Shown piece after piece: positions 48,296-59,640 of a stretch of DNA of 64,000 nt. The stretch spans positions 147,427,379-147,491,378 of the forward strand of contig CP136063.1 in NCBI GenBank assembly GCA_032622095.1, written 5' to 3'. The notes under the pieces are model-generated. The model was not told the origin of the DNA. It searched no databases and saw only the letters and a program-made list of their open reading frames with translations. This DNA comes from Siphonodentalium dalli (taxonomy: Eukaryota; Mollusca; Scaphopoda; Gadilida; Siphonodentaliidae). Each line of letters opens with the position of its first letter. Position 1 is the stretch's first letter. The translations under genes were made by a program, and so were the position numbers.

Positions 48296-49268
48296 CTGAC
48301 CTTCTCAAAATAAGTGTCCCTCTCGACCTCGTTGAAACCGCATTGAGACCGCGCTGAGCATTGACCATCAATGCGTTTCTCGTGTTAACGCAACATGGTC
48401 GTAACATTACTCCAACACGGTTGTGATTTTTCTCAAAGCGGTCGAGGTAACTGTCAACGCAACATAATGCGGTCGGCATGACCGTCAACGCAACAAACAC
48501 GGTCGAGATAACCGTCAACAAAACAGAACGTTGCCAACATAATACAATGTTTTTTTTTGGCGTGGTGGGAGGCATGGATAATGCATGATTGATTGGTGTT
48601 AAATATTTAACATTTTCATTAGAATTTTTCCGGAAAAAGCTAATAAATAAATGTAGATCGCATTGATCGAGCTGCACTAATTAATAGAGATGCAATTGAG
48701 ATTTCTAACAAACAAAACACTTTTGAGTTCACGTCGCAGTGTACATGTATTTTTAAATATTTAATATTCAGCGTCATATCCGATTAAAGGTCGATTATCT
48801 GTATGCCAAGGGTCTGATGTCATTTGAAATCTTTGTGAGGATATGATAACTCGATAACAGATCTACAGTGATGTAAATAATTTAAAATATTAATTATCCA
48901 TGTGTTCTTCTGACTTCAACACCTGCAAAACATGCAGCGCTCTGACATGGTAACCAATGATATGTCATTTTTACTGACAGGCCGCGGATCAAAAGCCTAC
49001 CGCGAATGATTGACAGCGGTGTCAATGAACTCAAATACATCAGGGGTGTGTCTTCGGTGAATCCAGAAGCTTCCAAACGCAATGAATGTTCAACAGGAAA
49101 GAAACTTCAATGCGGTCTGTGTTAAACTTCAACACGGTCCGTTGATTTTCAATCTGGTTGTAACGTACCAACAATGCGTTATCAATGCAACGACTGCATT
49201 GACGTTACGACCGCGTTGTTAACGCCTGAGGACCGAGTTAAAAGGGACACTTATTTTGAGAAGGTCTG
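48296..49268. mobile_element. TA-flanked inverted-repeat element with GCGGTCG motifs
   Basis: Left end CTGACCTTCTCAAAATAAGT and right end ACTTATTTTGAGAAGGTCTG are inverted, with TA on each side, as for Tc1/mariner-type elements. The left part holds several CAACGCAACA...CGGTCG units, and the right part carries them inverted. The frame at 48165-48677 on the minus strand crosses these repeats and has no domain. Confidence 0.72.
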
Positions 49269-49295
49269 TAAGTATTACAGATTAGTGGTATGCAT

Positions 49296-49809
49296 TGCGA
49301 ACGGAATGTGTCCATTTCGTTTGGGGGTAAAACTGTAAAACGGGTCAATTTGTACATGTCTGGTTGCAACCTGTGTAACACGGAATCGTTTTTACTATTT
49401 TAAACAAAGTTTCTACTTCTTAAAATTTGTTAATAAATGGTGAAATGTGTCCATTTCTTTTGGGGGTTAAACCGTAAGACGAGTCCATTTTGTCGTTTAT
49501 TCCGATTTTGTACTTTCTGTTTCGCGCATATCTGGCTGCATCCGGTGGATTTCTGAGTATATTTATACTTAGTTTATACAAAGTTTCTGTTTCTTTCTCT
49601 TCAATAAATTGTGGTGGTCTCTCGATCAACACAGGTGGAATTTGTGTTTTGAACCGAAAATTAGGTGGTTGCGTTTAACAAGTGATCGCCCATTGCAAGT
49701 GATATATAGAATAAACCAGTCGGTGAACAGGAAATGCAGTCGCAAATTGGAGGTGGCCCCTCCCAGCAATAATCTCCCGGATTGCTATTTTCAAAACTTA
49801 ACATGTCTG
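49296..49809. mobile_element. Truncated hAT copy related to 56886-57734
   Basis: Shares GCGAACGGAATGTGTCC, 'TTTTGGGGGTTAAAC', 'ATTCCGATTTTGTACTTTC', 'ATCCGGTGGATTTCTGAGTA' and the end AAAACTTAACATGTCTG with the intact copy, but the left end is missing. The DNA immediately right of the end, ATTGGCACCAGGTTTTCGC, is a family B tail (to about 49864). Confidence 0.78.
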
Positions 49810-49864
49810 ATTGGCACCAGGTTTTCGCTAAATTTCAGGAAGGTCTAGTTATGGAAGTGTTAAT
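49810..49864. mobile_element. Family B tail fragment
   Basis: ATTGGCACCAGGTTTTCGCT and 'AATTTCAGGAAGGTCTAGTT' match the tail of the family B copy at 20033-20090. It abuts the end of the truncated hAT copy. Confidence 0.7.
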
Positions 49865-49876
49865 TGGACAATGTAC

Positions 49877-50075
49877 TCTAATGCCCTAAATAATTGACTC
49901 CTTAAGCACATCATAATTATTGGTAATTTTTCAAGATTTAGTCGGAGATATGGCTTGTTGACATTCATTGGAAAGCTCTCAGTGAGAGCTTTCCGATATA
50001 TGGCAACAAGCCATATTTCCGACTAAATCCTGAAAAATTACGTGGTTAAGGAGTCGATTATTTAGGGCATTACTG
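49877..50075. mobile_element. Family A hairpin MITE
   Basis: About 199-bp palindrome, 'TAATGCCCTAAATAATTGAC' to 'AGGGCATTACTG', TA on both sides. The right arm lacks about 14 bases (CCATAATTCTGCT region) present in the other copies. Confidence 0.85.
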
Positions 50076-50349
50076 TAACAGTACTGTTTTAGCTCATATA
50101 TGAGGTATTTCTTGCCATTCTGTGCAGAATGAAAGGGCACTTTGTGGTAGTTTGCACCCCTCTGTGCCCTCTTGATGGATGACAGGAAGGGCACCCACCT
50201 GCCCCCTCCATCAACCTCCTGCTCCAAGGCCCCTGTTTATATGAGTGGGAATCAAGTAACTGCTCTTTAGTCAGCACTATGAAATGGTTAGTGGATAAGA
50301 ACATGATGTTTGTGTTTATATCATCACAGAAACTATATTAATTTTTCAG

Positions 50350-50453
50350 AATTATTGAGGAAAGTCAAAGATCTGACACAAGAACTAGAGTTTGTGAAGG
50401 CTGAAAAGGCAGATAATCTGTCTCAGAGGATAAGCCTGGAAAACAGAGTACGG
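50350..50453 (+). CDS. Coiled-coil gene, confident exon 3
   Basis: The acceptor is TTAATTTTTCAG. After completing the split Glu codon the exon gives 34 codons beginning LLRKVKDLTQELEF, with VKAEKADNLSQRI and LENRVR to the end. The leucine spacing is strongly heptad-like. The donor is CGG/GTGGGT; an alternative donor six bases earlier (AGA/GTACGG) would drop two residues without changing frame. This is the most convincing exon by composition. It lies just downstream of a family A hairpin MITE that ends at 50075. Confidence 0.92.
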
Positions 50454-50605
50454 GTGGGTATACAGCCAAAACTCTTAATAGTAGTATATGTTCAGGCTGA
50501 TAATATGGTGCCAGACATTTGCAGAATGAGGTCCCCAGAGGGTGAATTTAGTGATGTTACCTGGCACTCGGTCCTCTGTGCTTTCCCACTAAAATAATGG
50601 TGTGC

Positions 50606-51010
50606 TGTTACATGAGCCGGATCAACTCGGCAAACCGAGTTGTCCCGTCCCACCTAACCGGGACAACTCGGTTAGCCGGGACAGCTCGGCTCATGTAACA
50701 GCTAGTCATCCCGGCTAGCCGGGATTAAAGTCTGAAACGTAACACCATTTGTTGTAACTTGACATGACGTTAGCCAATAAAATTCTCGCGTCGTGTGAGT
50801 GACAACCCAAGCCACTCAGTTATGGGCGTGCCGACATTATGGACTGACGTCGTGACGCGTGATTGACAGCTGGATGGATAGCTAGTTGTGTGAACGTCAA
50901 CCGAGTTGTCCCGGCTAACCAAGTTGTCTCGGCTCACATAACAGCGTGATCGAGTTGTCCCGGCAGACCGGGTTGTCCCGGCTAACCGAGTTGTCCCGGC
51001 TCATGTAACA
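50606..51010. mobile_element. Fold-back element with repeated CGAGTTGTCCCGG
   Basis: Ends TGTTACATGAGCCGG and CCGGCTCATGTAACA are exact inverses. Each end has several tandem copies of 'AACTCGGTTAGCCGGGAC' or its inverse, giving very GC-rich sub-terminal arrays. No target duplication was determined, so the superfamily is open. It lies in the intron after exon 3. Confidence 0.78.
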
Positions 51011-51308
51011 AGCCCCTAAATTGGCAGACAACACATTGCATAATCGAGATGTCCAATGAATGCACATCACAATATTCACCATCTGAGAACTTCAATCTGA
51101 GTCCAGGTCTCCCATAGCAGATGAGGCCATTCAGAGGCCATATCCAGAGGATGAATTTGAGGATGCTAGCCGCGCTGTGAAGGGTAGCTACACTTTTTCA
51201 CCCTTATTCTGCAAATGTTTAGCACCATATTATCAGGAATGTATATGTTCCATATATACACTTAATATTGTTTAGGCCATTCAGAGAAATGCATCTTTTA
51301 TCAATATA

Positions 51309-52466
51309 CAGTGAAACCTCTCCAAACCGGACCATCTACAATCCGAACCCCTTTCCATTCCGAACGAATTTTTCGGTCCCTAATTTACCCAAGTACATTG
51401 TCACTAATTATTACCTCTGTAATCCCAAACCTCTGTACTCCGAATACCGGACAGCTTTATTAGTCTGTAAGTGAACAAATACACTAATGTTTACCTCCAA
51501 AATCCGAACACTTAAAGCGATGGAAGAGACCGAACGCAATCGGTTAAAAGGTAATGATGTGAACATTTCCGTTTTTGAGTTGACCTGTGTGTGACCTCGA
51601 TCACCGTCAGTGACAACAGTTAGTTACAAACGGACGAAGTGTTCTTGGTACATTAATCACATTTATTTACAAATTAAAATGAATATAATGCCTGAGAATA
51701 AAAAGATACTGCCGTATTTATATTTAATCTCATTCTAAATAAATTCCGAAAGCGATACCAGACGAAATCATGTGCACACCGGTAATGTACTTTCATACTA
51801 TTGAATAAGCGTACCAATTTAATTAGCAGTCTTTTGTATCAGCAAAGCTTTGAAATGGATTAAAACAACAGGTGTCTAATTAGATGCGCCTAAACCAGAA
51901 TTGATTACTGCACTGCACCACCTTCATATACATGCAGATACAGATAGATACATGTTTGCTTATATCACAAACTGATTGAACAATGGTGACTTCACATGTA
52001 ATTAGAGCAGTGACTCTTTGTTTTTACAACAATTGTCCAAACTAAACACTATTTCACTAAAAGTACAGGACGGTGGTTTATTGTTACCATCACAGTTTTA
52101 TTAAATCAACTTATCACAGTTAATGAGCCGTCGGGAAAACGATAGCTCAGAGTTGAAATCAACCGTCAACAACATTTTCAAAAACCGCGAATCACCGTAA
52201 AAGGTATCGTTTCCGTGTTTCCTGGTTTGTCTAAACATATATTTATTTCTTATTATAGCATGTTTATCCATTGCAATTTATGTTTTATTTTGTAGTTTAT
52301 TGAATAAAGTTTAAGTAATCAGTAATGAGGGGTTCGGGTTTCGACAACTCTTACTGACGGTGGCAATATATTCCAATGGTTTTGCGATTTTCTGTGAACT
52401 GAACACCTCTCTAAACCGAACAGAAAGGCCGGTCCGAAGGGTGTTCGGTTTAGAGAGGTTTTACTG
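51309..52466. mobile_element. pogo/Tigger-like non-autonomous element
   Basis: Starts CAGTGAAACCTCTCCAAACC and ends with inverse 'GGTTTAGAGAGGTTTTACTG', TA on both sides. The CAGT...AACCTC...CCGGACC terminus is typical of the pogo/Tigger branch of Tc1/mariner. Extra CCGAAC-type motifs repeat near the left end (CAAACCTCTGTACTCCGAAT, CCTCCAAAATCCGAACAC). The interior has no DDE domain. Confidence 0.85.
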
Positions 52467-53140
52467 TAATTTTATACGCTCATTACAAAACAATTGTATA
52501 TTATAATCAGTATGTTTGTCTGTCTAGCCATCCATCCTTCCATCCGTCAACATTTTGGTTTCCGGTTAACTCAAGTATTTGTTTATCAATAAACTCAAAA
52601 CATGGTATGTGGTTTATCACAAGAAAACACAGGTCTAATTTAAATATGGGGTCAGTTTGACAAATTTTGCTTGAGTTAATAGTCCATATGATTTTTGGAT
52701 GATAACTTTAGTATAATTTTTCCTGAGTTCATGTTGGACTTAGAATATGTCATATATTTTGTTTCTGGATAATAACTTAAATCTTCATTTTTCGATTGAC
52801 TAAAAACTTGATAATTGGTTTAATCACAAGAAAACACAGATGAAGTTTAAACATGGGGTCGGTTCGATAAATTTTGCCTGACTTATAGTCCTTGTTGGAC
52901 TTAATAAAGAATATGGAAGATTGATAAAATACAATTATTTTAAGTTGCGAAATCATATCAATCTCAGATGGTGTAACTAACAGTACTTTTATTTTTAATA
53001 AGTGTAGATCCTCATATGTACAGGGCAGTTTGGTTTAAAAACATGAAAAACTATTGTGCATCATTCTTTCAACCACCTCCTGCATTGAAACCATTGGCAC
53101 AGCATACATGTTTCAAGCTAATCTTACTGTTTAATTACAG

Positions 53141-53197
53141 CATTATGAGAGAGATGTCACTGAAAAAGTTGCAACATTTGAAGGCTTGATTCGAGAG
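53141..53197 (+). CDS. Coiled-coil gene, confident exon 4
   Basis: The acceptor is TGTTTAATTACAG and the donor GAG/GTAACA. The exon is 57 bases, 19 codons, in phase 0 at both ends, reading HYERDVTEKVATFEGLIRE. Because it is phase-neutral it could be skipped without breaking the frame. Coiled-coil composition continues from the preceding exon. Confidence 0.88.
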
Positions 53198-53743
53198 GTA
53201 ACATATCTTTAGCTGCAATGTCAATCTCTACCTTTGAAACATTATTGTTGGTAGATATTCAAATTTATGAAATTAAGTTTTGGGGGTTGTTAATATTCCT
53301 CCTGTATTTCTTTTGGATTTCTAATTTCTCTAATGTATTCCTCTGTGTTGGAAATTTTTTACTGGGATGGTTCACAGCCCTCCTGAATTTGTCTTGTGTG
53401 GGTGATACACATTCTAGATTCCTCTGGGATGACTAGAACTATCATAAGTTCAGCAAGATGGTGGGTAACCCTGGCAGATATAGTAATCTACAGGGGTGTT
53501 GCTGTCAGACATTGAATTACTTTTTGTTATTTTTTTGTGTCTTGATGATACAACCAGAAGGATGATCTCAGGTTCATCCATTATATTTCATGTGAATGGC
53601 AATTTTTCCAAAATAAAAAAAGGAAGGGGGCGGGGTTCAAAAATGCAACTTAAAGATGGTGCATCTCTTCCCTCATCTTTCTGTATATATTTTGGGGCGT
53701 AAAATAAATTTTGAGTAAGAGAAACCCATCATCAAGAACATCT

Positions 53744-53985
53744 GTCACTACCTTACTAACTTTCTACCTTACTGTCACTACCTTACTACCTTACAGTCAC
53801 TACCTTACTGTCACTACCTTACTGTCACTACCTTACTGCCTTCCTGTTACTACCTTACTAACTACCTTACCGTCACTACCTTACTTACCTTACTGTCACT
53901 ACCTTACTTACTTAACTACATTACTGTCACTACCTTACTTACTTACTTACTTACTACCTTACTTGCTACCTTACTTACTTACTAC
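53744..53985. repeat. CTTAC/CTACCTTACTGTCA microsatellite, left part
   Basis: Irregular array of ACTACCTTACTGTC and ACTT units, ended by a hAT-like element at 53986. The leucine-, threonine- and tyrosine-rich frame over it is an artefact. Confidence 0.95.
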
Positions 53986-54941
53986 CAGACCTGTTACCCT
54001 CAAAAAATATTTTCCGGGAGATTGGTCACGATTTTCCGTGAGATTGGGGTCACCGTCCGGGAGATTTTATATAATTGGATTCCTTTTGCATTTTTTTAAT
54101 TTCAATAAAGAAAAAAATTAAACAAAATTTATTATTATCTATCACACAGAAACATGTAAGTTTGATAACAAATTAACAAAGTATTCTTCAGGAAAACAGT
54201 TATTGTGCAGTTATACATTTTATTGTCTCATTTATAGAGAAAACATTGTCGGCCACGACGTATCAACAACCGTAAACTACTTTCGGTTTCATTTAGATCT
54301 CACGAGATTTCAACTGTCATGTTAAAAAGTACAATTCAGGAACGGACTTGTAAAGTTTAAAATCTAGAACGTATGTTTCTTTTGAATTTTATCATACCAT
54401 TTCAAGAGACCACGAGTCCTTCAACTTTGAATCGTATCATCGGCGTTTTGCCGGTCTTTCCACAGAATCAGACATTTCAAAAATATAATGTATGGTCGCC
54501 AATTTACTGAGACATATATAAATGACCATATATAGGGGTCATGCATAAAGCTTGTTTGAAAACAATCTGGCATAGTTAATATTAGTTATATAACGTGATG
54601 ATGCTCATCTCACTCATCGTTTGTTTGTTAAAACATGTGGGTGACAAACCATTTATTGCCAGACTAATTACCCGCGGCACATTGGCAGCTACTCCAAGCT
54701 ATCGCGTTATTATTGCGTAACAGCAGTGTCTGCACCGGAAGCTAAACAATCGCACCCAGGTAGTCTCGCATATTCTCGCTTACCGCGTTATAGTACAACG
54801 AAAACGAAAGTAACTTTTAATTATTTTTTTGTTTGAGAAGACTGTTTCAAACCGTGAGATTAGGAGGTGTCGCCGTGACACCGTGAGATGCATGGTGAAA
54901 GCGGGAGTCTCACGGCGAATCAGTGAGAAGTAACAGGTCTG
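53986..54941. mobile_element. hAT-like element inside the CTTAC microsatellite
   Basis: Ends CAGACCTGTTACCCTC and GAGAAGTAACAGGTCTG are inverted; CTTACTAC flanks both sides (53978-53985, 54942-54949). That 8-bp match could be chance in a microsatellite, but the ends are clear. CGTGAGATT motifs repeat near both ends. The termini are close to those of 56886-57734. Confidence 0.82.
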
Positions 54942-55068
54942 CTTACTACCTTACTTACTTACTTACTACCTTACTGTCACTACCTTTCTTACTTACTACC
55001 TTACTGTCGCTACCTTACTTACTTACTATCACTACCTTACTTACTACCTTACTGTCACTACCTTACTT
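54942..55068. repeat. CTTAC microsatellite, right part
   Basis: Continuation of 53744-53985 after the hAT insertion, with CTTACTTACTACCTTACTGT units. Confidence 0.95.
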
Positions 55069-55648
55069 TTTTTAATTCGCGCAGTACTATTTTTCGCTCA
55101 GTTATTAATTAGCGCACTTTAAATTTGCACATCTAGCTGCGCGAATTCAAAACTGACAAAAATATTTTGTAATATTTTCGTGATATTCTCGTATATCTTG
55201 AAGCTGATTGAACTTTCGGTTCTTAGACCTTGCTGGAGTTAGTATATATGTGTATATTAAACACAATCGCGGCGGATTTACACCATGTTGACAATAACCT
55301 AGTAACTACATACATCAAAATTTTGTGGCGACATGGAATATTGGTATTTCTTATGCAAGCATTTCAACAATGTCTATTTTACCATGATTTGTCGCTTGGC
55401 ATTGTGAGCAATGGTCTTGATAGCGGTTGGCCGAATGTAAATATATGCATACATGTATAGGCATAATTGTCTACTTAACCGTTCATAATATATGTAAATT
55501 CAGCAACATAGCCCTCTTGTATTTCACATGGACTGTCATTTAGATTAAACTTGGGAGTCATACTATTTTTCACTCAGTTTTAAATTCGCGCACCATTGGC
55601 TGTGCGAAAAATAGTACTGTGCGAATTTAAATACGAGTAAGGTAGGTA
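55060..55648. repeat. Inverted repeat with CAGTACTATTTTTCGC arms
   Basis: 'ACCTTAC' plus 'AATTCGCGCAGTACTATTTT' at the left recurs inverted at 55600-55648 (GCGAAAAATAGTACTGTGCG and then GTAAGGTAGGTA). Thus the CTACCTTAC motif itself belongs to the arms, which suggests that the microsatellite grew from this element's end. Confidence 0.65.
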
Positions 55649-55892
55649 ATAATTGTTTTCTCCAGGACAGAACATATGGCTAATTTAGAACATTACAATA
55701 TGTATTATTATAAATCTCTCTTAAAATTATGACACTTTTAAGGGCAAAATGTGTAACTCTAGATGTTTATGTTGTGTGTTGTTGGAATTTCTGCTAGGAA
55801 GAGATAGGGCATCTTTAAGTAAATTTAAGAGACTGTGTAGATCCAAAATAACCATCAATATATTTCCAAGTCTGCTTCATTCACTATTTCAG

Positions 55893-55990
55893 CATGAAGA
55901 TGCAAAGAGAACTGTGGCCAGATATGAAGGACAGATCAACCAACTCACCAAAGAAGTGGCATTCAAAAACAGTGAACTTGAAGCTGTCAG
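55893..55990 (+). CDS. Coiled-coil gene, confident exon 5
   Basis: The acceptor is TCACTATTTCAG and the donor CAG/GTATGT, a near-consensus site. The 98-base exon starts in phase 0 and reads HEDAKRTVARYEGQI, then NQLTKEVAFKNSELEAV, leaving AG of a split codon that the next exon completes as AGG (Arg). It has a heptad-like pattern with an A/L/I core. The intron before it contains the CTTAC microsatellite with an embedded hAT-like element. Confidence 0.92.
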
Positions 55991-56318
55991 GTATGTATAA
56001 GAAATCTCTGCATTTGATGTCTGCATGTTTTTCAACACAGTGATCATATAGATGTGTGGATAAAGGGCCCTGGTGGTAAGAAAGTGTTCAGTGCAGAATA
56101 TTGCTAATCAGTTCAGACAAAATAAAGTAGTGGGTTATGATCTATAATCTTACTGATTCAATTTTTGCTCTACCATTTCAGATATGACATCGTAACTAAC
56201 ACATGCATATTTCTCAATACACAATAATTTTTTCAGACTTATAGAAATATTGTAATAGGTTACAAGTTTGTCCCCTTCCCCATGCACACACATGTGGCCT
56301 CCCATTTTTACCAGCTTC

Positions 56319-56408
56319 AATCACCCCTGCCTACAGTAACAATCACCCCTGCCTAAAGTAACAATCACCCCTGCCTACAGTAACAATCACCCCTGCCTAC
56401 AGTAACAA
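56319..56408. repeat. 22-bp tandem repeat, four copies
   Basis: The unit AATCACCCCTGCCTACAGTA plus AC repeats four times, with one A difference in one unit. Confidence 0.95.
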
Positions 56409-56885
56409 TTGCTGTATTGAAGTGTTAGCAATTCTTGAAATTGTCCTGGGCATGGGACAAATAAATGACTTTTGTCTCGTATTTGATCTCTACCGAGCTG
56501 TTGACACTCAAGTCACATTGATTTTCCTCCGAAATTATTCCACGTTGCTTTTATTTTGGCCCGGAGTTATTACAAACTTTCTCCCTAAGATCATGCAATC
56601 ATCCCGTTTCCAATCCAATACTTTAGTTTGTGCACTGAATTATTGAATTAACTGAATTCTACTCCTCAAATTTCTATAAAGTGAATAGGTGAATTAACCC
56701 ATTGCAGTTGTTGTATTTCCATAGCAATTAGTGGAATGGAAATCTTGGAATTTGGAGGGCATGAAATGATATTCACCCTTTGAGATTATCACATGAGTTT
56801 GTTGTGGGGTGATTGTTCAAAGAGAACTAAAAGTTTGAGTGTGATAACCATAACTTGTCCACTTAACTTGTCATTTCGTGTTAAT

Positions 56886-57734
56886 CAGAGCTGTTAAGTT
56901 TCACGGATTGTCCGTGGACTCACGGATTGCTATGGACAAAACCTCCAAAACAAGGAAGACCACCCAATTCTCCCGCATTGTGCAGATGTACTGTTGCCGT
57001 CGGTAACATCAAGAGTAATTTCATATTCATCATTATTCAGTACTAATCAGCAGTACTAATTGAGACTAATTAATGTTCACACCCCTTCGTAGCCGTGCGA
57101 GCTGTCGTAAAAGTATAAACAATAGATTTAATAATGCGATACTAAGTCAAAAACCATGCGAACGGATGTGTTCATTTCGTTTGCGGGTAAAACTGTATAG
57201 ACGAGTCCATTTTGTACTTTCGGTTTAACTCATGTCCGATTGTATATTCGGCCGTATCTGGTGGAACGCATACATGTCTGGTTGTGACCTTTGTAACTTG
57301 GGTTCGTTTTTACTTATTTTAAACGAAGTTTCTGCTTCTTAATTTTGTTAATAAATGGTGGAAAGTGTGCATTTCTTTTGGGGATTAAACAGTAAGATGA
57401 GTCAATTTATTCCGATTTTGTACTTTCGTTTTCACGCATATCCGGTTGTATCCGGTGGAATTCTGAGTATTTTCACTTAGTTTATACAAAGTGTCTGCTG
57501 CTTTCTCTTCATAAATGGTGGTACTTCCCACTCACATCAGCTCTATTACAATTACCAATAGGACATTCATTACCATTTTATTTAGGTATATATATTTATA
57601 AAATAAACAGAAATAGAAACTCATAAAAACTATGTAATCTTCATCATAAAAATGATTTTTGGAACATGAACAAAATTGGGCATACCTACCGCAAAAATCT
57701 CAGGGATTGACATTTTCAAAACTTAACAGGTCTG
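56886..57734. mobile_element. hAT-like element, 0.85 kb
   Basis: Ends CAGAGCTGTTAAGTTTCACG and AAAACTTAACAGGTCTG are inverted, and the exact 8-bp duplication GTGTTAAT flanks them (56878-56885, 57735-57742). Internal halves resemble each other (AACTGTATAGACGAGTCC against 'AACAGTAAGATGAGTC'), so there is an old internal duplication. No transposase. Confidence 0.88.
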
Positions 57735-58364
57735 GTGTTAATATACCCTTGCAACTTTATGGCTGAATTGCTTCCCAAATATTGGACAACAAATGATGGT
57801 TTAATATATGTTGACTAGTGTTTCCCCTTACAGCTATTATCTTTTTATAGCTACACTGCTTTATAGCTGTTTTATAGCTGATTTAAGGTGTATTGTTAAA
57901 ATAAAAATAGTAATTAAATCCGCATTAAAATAATTGCCAGATTTTCATCCAAATTTTTTTCAGAAGTTGGGCAATATCAGTATTAAATGCAAGATGAGTC
58001 TTAAAGTCAACTAATAGCTTTATGATGATTGGAAGCATACTATTGCATTAGCCTACAGCAACATGGTGGTATATTCCAACTACTACAACTTTTTGAATTG
58101 TACAAACCTAGCAATTATTTTATTTTGACCTTAACAGCTTTGTTGTAACTTAATTTTTAAACAACTAAATTCTTCCCATTGTCCATCAATTAGTAGTGGA
58201 GGACAGACCACATTAAAGGGTTTGTTCCTCTGTATATCTGAAGCAATCACTCAACTGCATATTTATACCCCTACAGAGTCCACACTTGGAGATTGGTGGG
58301 TATACTGTCTTACATGCATCCATCCGTCTGTGTGCATCTACAGTTCTGGGCAAAAATCTCAGAC

Positions 58365-58830
58365 ATGGGTTATCCGATCGGAATTTGGTATGGAGTTATA
58401 CATCAGGAAGCCTTTCAAACGAGGGGCCAATGATGTTCGTGATATATCAGCTATGATTTATGGGTATGGAGGTTCCCCACCAGGAGTTTTCAAACGATGG
58501 CCCAATGACTCTATTTACATTCCGTTCTAGAGTTATCCTTCTTTGTTTATCTAGATGTAATTGTTTTCTGTCTATCTCGGCCATCGTATATTGGATCTCG
58601 TTGAAATTTGGTATGGAGCTTAGTCATCCGGAGACATTGTTCATGTTTTCCATTCTAGAGTTATCCTTCTTCATTTATTTGGAAATGATGGCGCTTTCTG
58701 TCCATCTGTGCAGATATCTCAGCCATAGATTATAGGATATATCAATGAAATTTGGTATATATGTTCACCATAACAAGGGCTTTCAATGAAATGTCAAGTG
58801 GTAATGTTTGCATTTTCCCTTTTTGTTTTA
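58365..58830. repeat. Degenerate tandem repeat, same family as 21355-21905
   Basis: Three units sharing 'CATTCTAGAGTTATCCTTCT', 'GAAATTTGGTATGGAG' and 'CAGATATCTCAGCCAT' with the array at 21355-21905. Confidence 0.75.
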
Positions 58831-59335
58831 AAATTTAGGTCCCGTTCTGCCATGTTTCAATTTGGCACCACTGTGAGAGTATGCCAGTATCCGTAGCACA
58901 ACCTCTTATTTGGAAATAGTAGTTGAGTCGGGCCGGCTAGGATAGTTGGAGTGCATTTTCAGGTCCCTTCACCCTGTGGTTTGGAAATAGGGTTGTCCCA
59001 GAAATAGGATCCACTGCTATGGCCATATTTGAGTAAATCACAGATTCAGCATATACTATACAGCGTTGACCTGTAAGAAATAGCATCTGCTTTCATTTCC
59101 CCGCAATTGGGACACTTTTGTCAACTGTGTTGTTTTAATAGGCAGTGGATTTGGCATGTGTATTAGCATGTTAGTCTCATAGGTAGCATAGTATGACACA
59201 ACTGTGTGAGAATTGAGGGTTGATATTATTACACTGTCATGTTATGAGGTATTTATCAGATCTTTGATTCTTCTACCATCACTTCACAACAAAATTGTGT
59301 CATACTATTAGTGTGTTACAAAAACAAATTTGTTA

Positions 59336-59592
59336 ACCCCATTCTATACTAAATACTCATTGACAAGTAAGTTCCCTTGGGAAACGTTCAGATAGTAAGT
59401 TCAACAAATGACCAAGTTGATCTTATCTGATTTCCCACCAATGAATATGATTTCTTTAGCACTTGTGTTATCTGTTCTCAGTCTGTGGTCTGTTGATATT
59501 ATCTGATCATTTCTTCAATTGAATAATAGACCATTCCTATGTATACTTTTATAACTGGGTGGGAGAATCTATTAAGTAAAGAAATGGTTAAG
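59336..59592. repeat. Family P dispersed repeat, long copy
   Basis: 'TATACTAAATACTCATTGAC', 'CGTTCAGATAGTAAGTTCAA' and 'GAATAATAGACCATTCC' in the same order as at 24494-24700. It ends about 50 bases before exon 6. Confidence 0.65.
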
Positions 59593-59640
59593 ATCAACCT
59601 CAAATACTGTTATTAGATATATGAACTTTCTATTCATCAG

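Noticed and set aside
48165-48677. 170-codon minus-strand frame
   Set aside because: Spans the boundary between two mobile elements and repeated CGGTCG motifs; no domain.
53711-54121. 136-codon leucine/threonine/tyrosine-rich frame
   Set aside because: Translation of the CTACCTTACTGTCA microsatellite running into a hAT element.
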